In this document: piece by piece, positions 61,575 to 64,000 of the stretch
Numbering within the stretch: position 1 is the first letter of the stretch
Layout of the letters: every line of letters begins with the position of its first letter
NCBI GenBank assembly: GCA_018263115.1
Contig: JADFDC010000008.1
Span: forward strand, 1-64,000
DNA length: 64,000 bases
Source: Thiobacillus sp.
Lineage (GTDB): Bacteria; Pseudomonadota; Gammaproteobacteria; Burkholderiales; Thiobacillaceae
Direction: 5' to 3'
Translations under genes and position numbers: made by a program
The notes under the pieces: generated by a model
Seen by the model: the letters and a program-made list of their open reading frames with translations, nothing else
What the model was told of the DNA's origin: nothing
The model's database searches: none

Positions 61575-63083
61575 TCAGAATCGCATGGTCACGGTCGCCG
61601 TCAGGCTGTTTTCAGTGAAATCCGCGATATCCGCACTGGACTCACGCTGCTGATGCCGGAAAACCAGTGAGCCATTGAGCTTGGGCTGGAATTGATGATT
61701 GATACCCAAGGATGCAGTGTAAATATCATCATCCCGATCGGTTCCGGGAGTAATCGAACCTGACGGCAGGCCTGCTGGAACCTGGGTGTTATCAAAGCCG
61801 AGCGATGCTGTCAGCGTGGAATGCGGTGTCAATTTGTAGCTCGCACTACCTCTGATGCCTCGAGTGTGATCTTCAAGATCGCCCGCAAGTTGCTGATAGT
61901 TTCGTCGTGAGTCATGCACATCGAGGCTGGCACCCAACCTGCCCTTTCCCCACGTCACGCCACCGCTCAAACTTTTCAGAACATAGACGCCATTGGCCAA
62001 GCCAGTGCTGACACCCAAGCCCGCAAGCGTACACCCGGGCTCAGGCGGTTCGAACGAGTTGACAGTCTGTCTGAGCACCCCTGCGCAATCCCAGAAAATC
62101 ACGCCCGAAAAATTCAGTATTTGTTCGGCGATATCACTGACGTCCTCACTATATTGAATATTCCACTGTGAATATTGGCTGCGGTGTTTAAACCCGAACA
62201 GATAGTTATCCCCATAATATCGTTTGCCAAACGCAGCCTCGACCGAGGTTCGGCGGCTGGGCGACCAGTCGAAACCTGTTGTCCAGTAATCGCCCTCGGT
62301 CTTGGTTCCCGCCAGGTGCGGGTAATCATTCTTGTCATAACCAAATGATCCCCTGAGGCGAAACTTCCGCGTCAGTGCGTATCCCAAAGTAGCGCCATAC
62401 GACTCAAATTCGGTATCTGCGCCATTTTGCGTCGTGGCATTGCGCAAGGAGTAATTCAGGCCCCAGAGCAAATCATTGAACTGAGTGCCACTGTTGAAAT
62501 CCGCCCGTATCGTATCCGAGGCGATATTGCCTCCAACGTTGTCTTCAAAAATCGCACCTGAACGGCTGTAACGCAGTATTCCATTCCCAAACGTGCCAAA
62601 GCGCTTGGTCAGATATGGGCTGAGATTATAAATGCCCACGGTTGTACGGTTGCCCGTATCCAGATTGCTGTCGCCAGGTGCGCCAAGGAGCGACCCCAGG
62701 GCCTGTGATATGTTGGCGTTGCCTTCGATGAAAAAAAGGTCTTCCGCCAACTCGGCTTTGCCTGTGGCATTAAGCCGATGGGTCATGTCATCCGAATTGT
62801 TCGTGCTGCTGTCGCCTATGCGCTCAATGACGCTCAATCCATAGTCAAGCTGCGCCTGAACCCGGCGGGATCCTTCTGATCTGGCAATGATGCCGGGCGT
62901 AACAGAGAGAATCAGGGCGCCGTCGCCATTGCGGCTTTGCGTACCGTTGTCTGTGATTGTTGCCGCCGCGCTGACAGACGGTTCAAATTTCCAGTCCAAC
63001 GCCATTGCATTGGCCGGCAATAAAACAAATCCCAGCAGAAGCAAGCTCCGGCAGTTCTGAAAGTGACGTATTCCGACTCGCAA
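61575..63083 (-). CDS. PEP-CTERM system-associated outer membrane beta-barrel protein
   Basis: A 502-residue protein with a signal peptide (SLLLLGFVLLPANAMALDW) and repeated amphipathic beta strands, ending in LTATVTMRF with a terminal Phe typical of outer-membrane barrels. It fits the group recalled as TIGR03016, found in exosortase A loci and proposed to export the polysaccharide or anchor the complex. Start is a TTG at 63083, four bases from the kinase stop; no ATG lies near the signal peptide. Confidence 0.88.
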   Translation of the reverse strand: MRVGIRHFQNCRSLLLLGFVLLPANAMALDWKFEPSVSAAATITDNGTQSRNGDGALILSVTPGIIARSEGSRRVQAQLDYGLSVIERIGDSSTNNSDDMTHRLNATGKAELAEDLFFIEGNANISQALGSLLGAPGDSNLDTGNRTTVGIYNLSPYLTKRFGTFGNGILRYSRSGAIFEDNVGGNIASDTIRADFNSGTQFNDLLWGLNYSLRNATTQNGADTEFESYGATLGYALTRKFRLRGSFGYDKNDYPHLAGTKTEGDYWTTGFDWSPSRRTSVEAAFGKRYYGDNYLFGFKHRSQYSQWNIQYSEDVSDIAEQILNFSGVIFWDCAGVLRQTVNSFEPPEPGCTLAGLGVSTGLANGVYVLKSLSGGVTWGKGRLGASLDVHDSRRNYQQLAGDLEDHTRGIRGSASYKLTPHSTLTASLGFDNTQVPAGLPSGSITPGTDRDDDIYTASLGINHQFQPKLNGSLVFRHQQRESSADIADFTENSLTATVTMRF

Positions 63084-63086
63084 GAT

Positions 63087-64000
63087 TTATTTCCCGTAGC
63101 TTCCGTAATAGCCGTAATAATAATCCGCCCCGGGTGCCGGTGTCGCCTTATTCAACAACATGCTGACTACTTCGCATGACTGGATGTGGCTGAGCGCTTC
63201 ACGCACTGCCTCCTGGGAAGTCTTTTCGGCTTCCACGACCATCACGATTTGCCCCATATGTGTCGCCAGCACGCTGGATTCACTGGTCGCCAGCAAAGGA
63301 GGCGAATCAAAAATAATTATCCTGTCATGATAACGGTTGCCGATATCTTCAACGAGATCTGTCATCGCGGCGCTCGCCAGCAATTCGGTCGCACGTTTGT
63401 AGGTGCGGCCGGCGGGCAGAACAGTCAGTTTCGCAATGTCCGTCTTGATCATTACATCGGACAGTTTCAGTTTTTTATCACGCAGCACATCGAGCAAGCC
63501 CAGATCGGTATGCAAGCCAAGGTATTCCGGCACACGAGGACGAGCCACGTCAGCATCCACCAGCAACACCGTGCGATCCATTTCCATGGCCATGGAAATG
63601 GCCAGATTGATTGCGCAAAAAGATTTTCCCTCGCCAGGCAGGGAACTGGTCACCATGATCAGGTTGCCATTCTTTACGCGCGGCGCGCCCTGGCCAAAAG
63701 CATTGGCTATCAGGGGGCGCTTGATAATGCGGAATTCTTCGGCGATCTGGCTCTTTTCCGCATCCGGGGTAATCATGCCCATGCGATGCATGCGGGACAG
63801 GTTGATGGATTGAGCCTGACTGGTCCCTTCAGGTTCTTCCTCAAAATGCACTGACGGTTCTGAACGAACCTCAGGGGTATGTCCGGGCTGAGAAACGACA
63901 ACTCTTTGCTTGGCAAGCGCGCCCTCTATGAGGCTTTCTTCACGCACGTGCACGTGATCCGCCTGGTCTGTTTGCTGCGGTGGCCTCTGTACAGATGAAT
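63087..64000 (-). CDS. XrtA-associated tyrosine autokinase (partial, N-terminus beyond window)
   Basis: A bacterial tyrosine kinase of the Wzc/CapB type, in the group recalled as TIGR03018, that phosphorylates itself to control polysaccharide chain length. Walker A is VTSSLPGEGKSFCAINLA, Walker A' is VLLVDADVARPRVPEYLG and Walker B is IIIFDSPPLLATSES. The C-terminus, PGADYYYGYYGSYGK, has the tyrosine cluster. The reading frame stays open to the right window edge (SSVQRPPQQTDQADHVHV precedes the GTG at 63953), so the true start lies beyond it. The fused phosphatase at 31217 could oppose it. Confidence 0.93.
   Translation of the reverse strand, partial: SSVQRPPQQTDQADHVHVREESLIEGALAKQRVVVSQPGHTPEVRSEPSVHFEEEPEGTSQAQSINLSRMHRMGMITPDAEKSQIAEEFRIIKRPLIANAFGQGAPRVKNGNLIMVTSSLPGEGKSFCAINLAISMAMEMDRTVLLVDADVARPRVPEYLGLHTDLGLLDVLRDKKLKLSDVMIKTDIAKLTVLPAGRTYKRATELLASAAMTDLVEDIGNRYHDRIIIFDSPPLLATSESSVLATHMGQIVMVVEAEKTSQEAVREALSHIQSCEVVSMLLNKATPAPGADYYYGYYGSYGK

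Overview
The window looks like the chromosome of a betaproteobacterium: an aa3-type cytochrome oxidase cluster with the order ctaC-ctaD-small assembly ORF-ctaG-DUF2970-ctaE, a bioBFHC-bioD biotin locus, and a large exosortase A (XrtA/EpsH) exopolysaccharide locus of the kind found in Rhodocyclales, Nitrosomonadales and relatives. Base composition is moderately GC-rich, except for two visibly AT-rich patches (about 39.6-40.5 kb and 51.7-54.6 kb). The genus cannot be fixed from the sequence alone. No tRNA, rRNA, CRISPR array, transposase or phage gene was seen, and no gene-free stretch exceeds 300 bases (the longest is 29428-29701).

Region 1 (1-10.9 kb) is respiratory and almost all on the minus strand. 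It holds a cbb3 oxidase subunit I cut by the window edge, a Sco lipoprotein, an Rrf2 regulator with three cysteines, haem O and haem A synthases, a second Sco-like protein, SURF1, and the aa3 oxidase (subunit II with a fused cytochrome c, subunit I, subunit III) with its assembly genes ctaG and a 32-residue protein.

Region 2 (10.9-22 kb) is biosynthetic. The biotin genes run bioB-bioF-bioH-bioC, then an MBOAT O-acyltransferase and an SGNH-like partner, then bioD, in one tightly coupled series. comF, dgt and aroB follow. An 85-bp repeat-like element with terminal inverted repeats lies between comF and dgt.

Region 3 (22-43.6 kb) is the first half of the polysaccharide locus. It contains galE with a deacetylase and two acyltransferases; the XrtA-associated acyl-CoA ligase and PLP decarboxylase with a deacetylase; a flippase; an ATP-grasp/tyrosine-phosphatase fusion; glycosyltransferases; a sulfotransferase-like protein; two tandem acyl carrier proteins; XrtA hydrolases 2 and 1; a TPR protein; a PssD/PssE pair; methyltransferases; and an asparagine-synthase-like protein whose nucleophilic Cys2 is replaced by Thr.

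Region 4 (43.6-64 kb) is a long minus-strand operon with many stop/start overlaps. In transcription order it encodes a tyrosine kinase (cut by the window edge), an outer-membrane protein, an ExeA-like ATPase, WecB, a deacetylase, a FemAB-like protein, a glycosyltransferase, exosortase A fused to EpsI, then an AT-rich block (formyltransferase-deacetylase fusion plus glycosyltransferase), an amidotransferase, two glycosyltransferases, a CapK-like protein, a helical-toroid-like protein and an O-antigen-ligase-like protein. Directly after xrtA lies the 5' stub of a glycosyltransferase gene, which suggests the AT-rich block replaced the original gene.

Four upstream regions carry an exact TGGC-N7-TTGC sigma-54 (-24/-12) pattern and a fifth is close. 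Together they point to a shared RpoN control of the polysaccharide genes.
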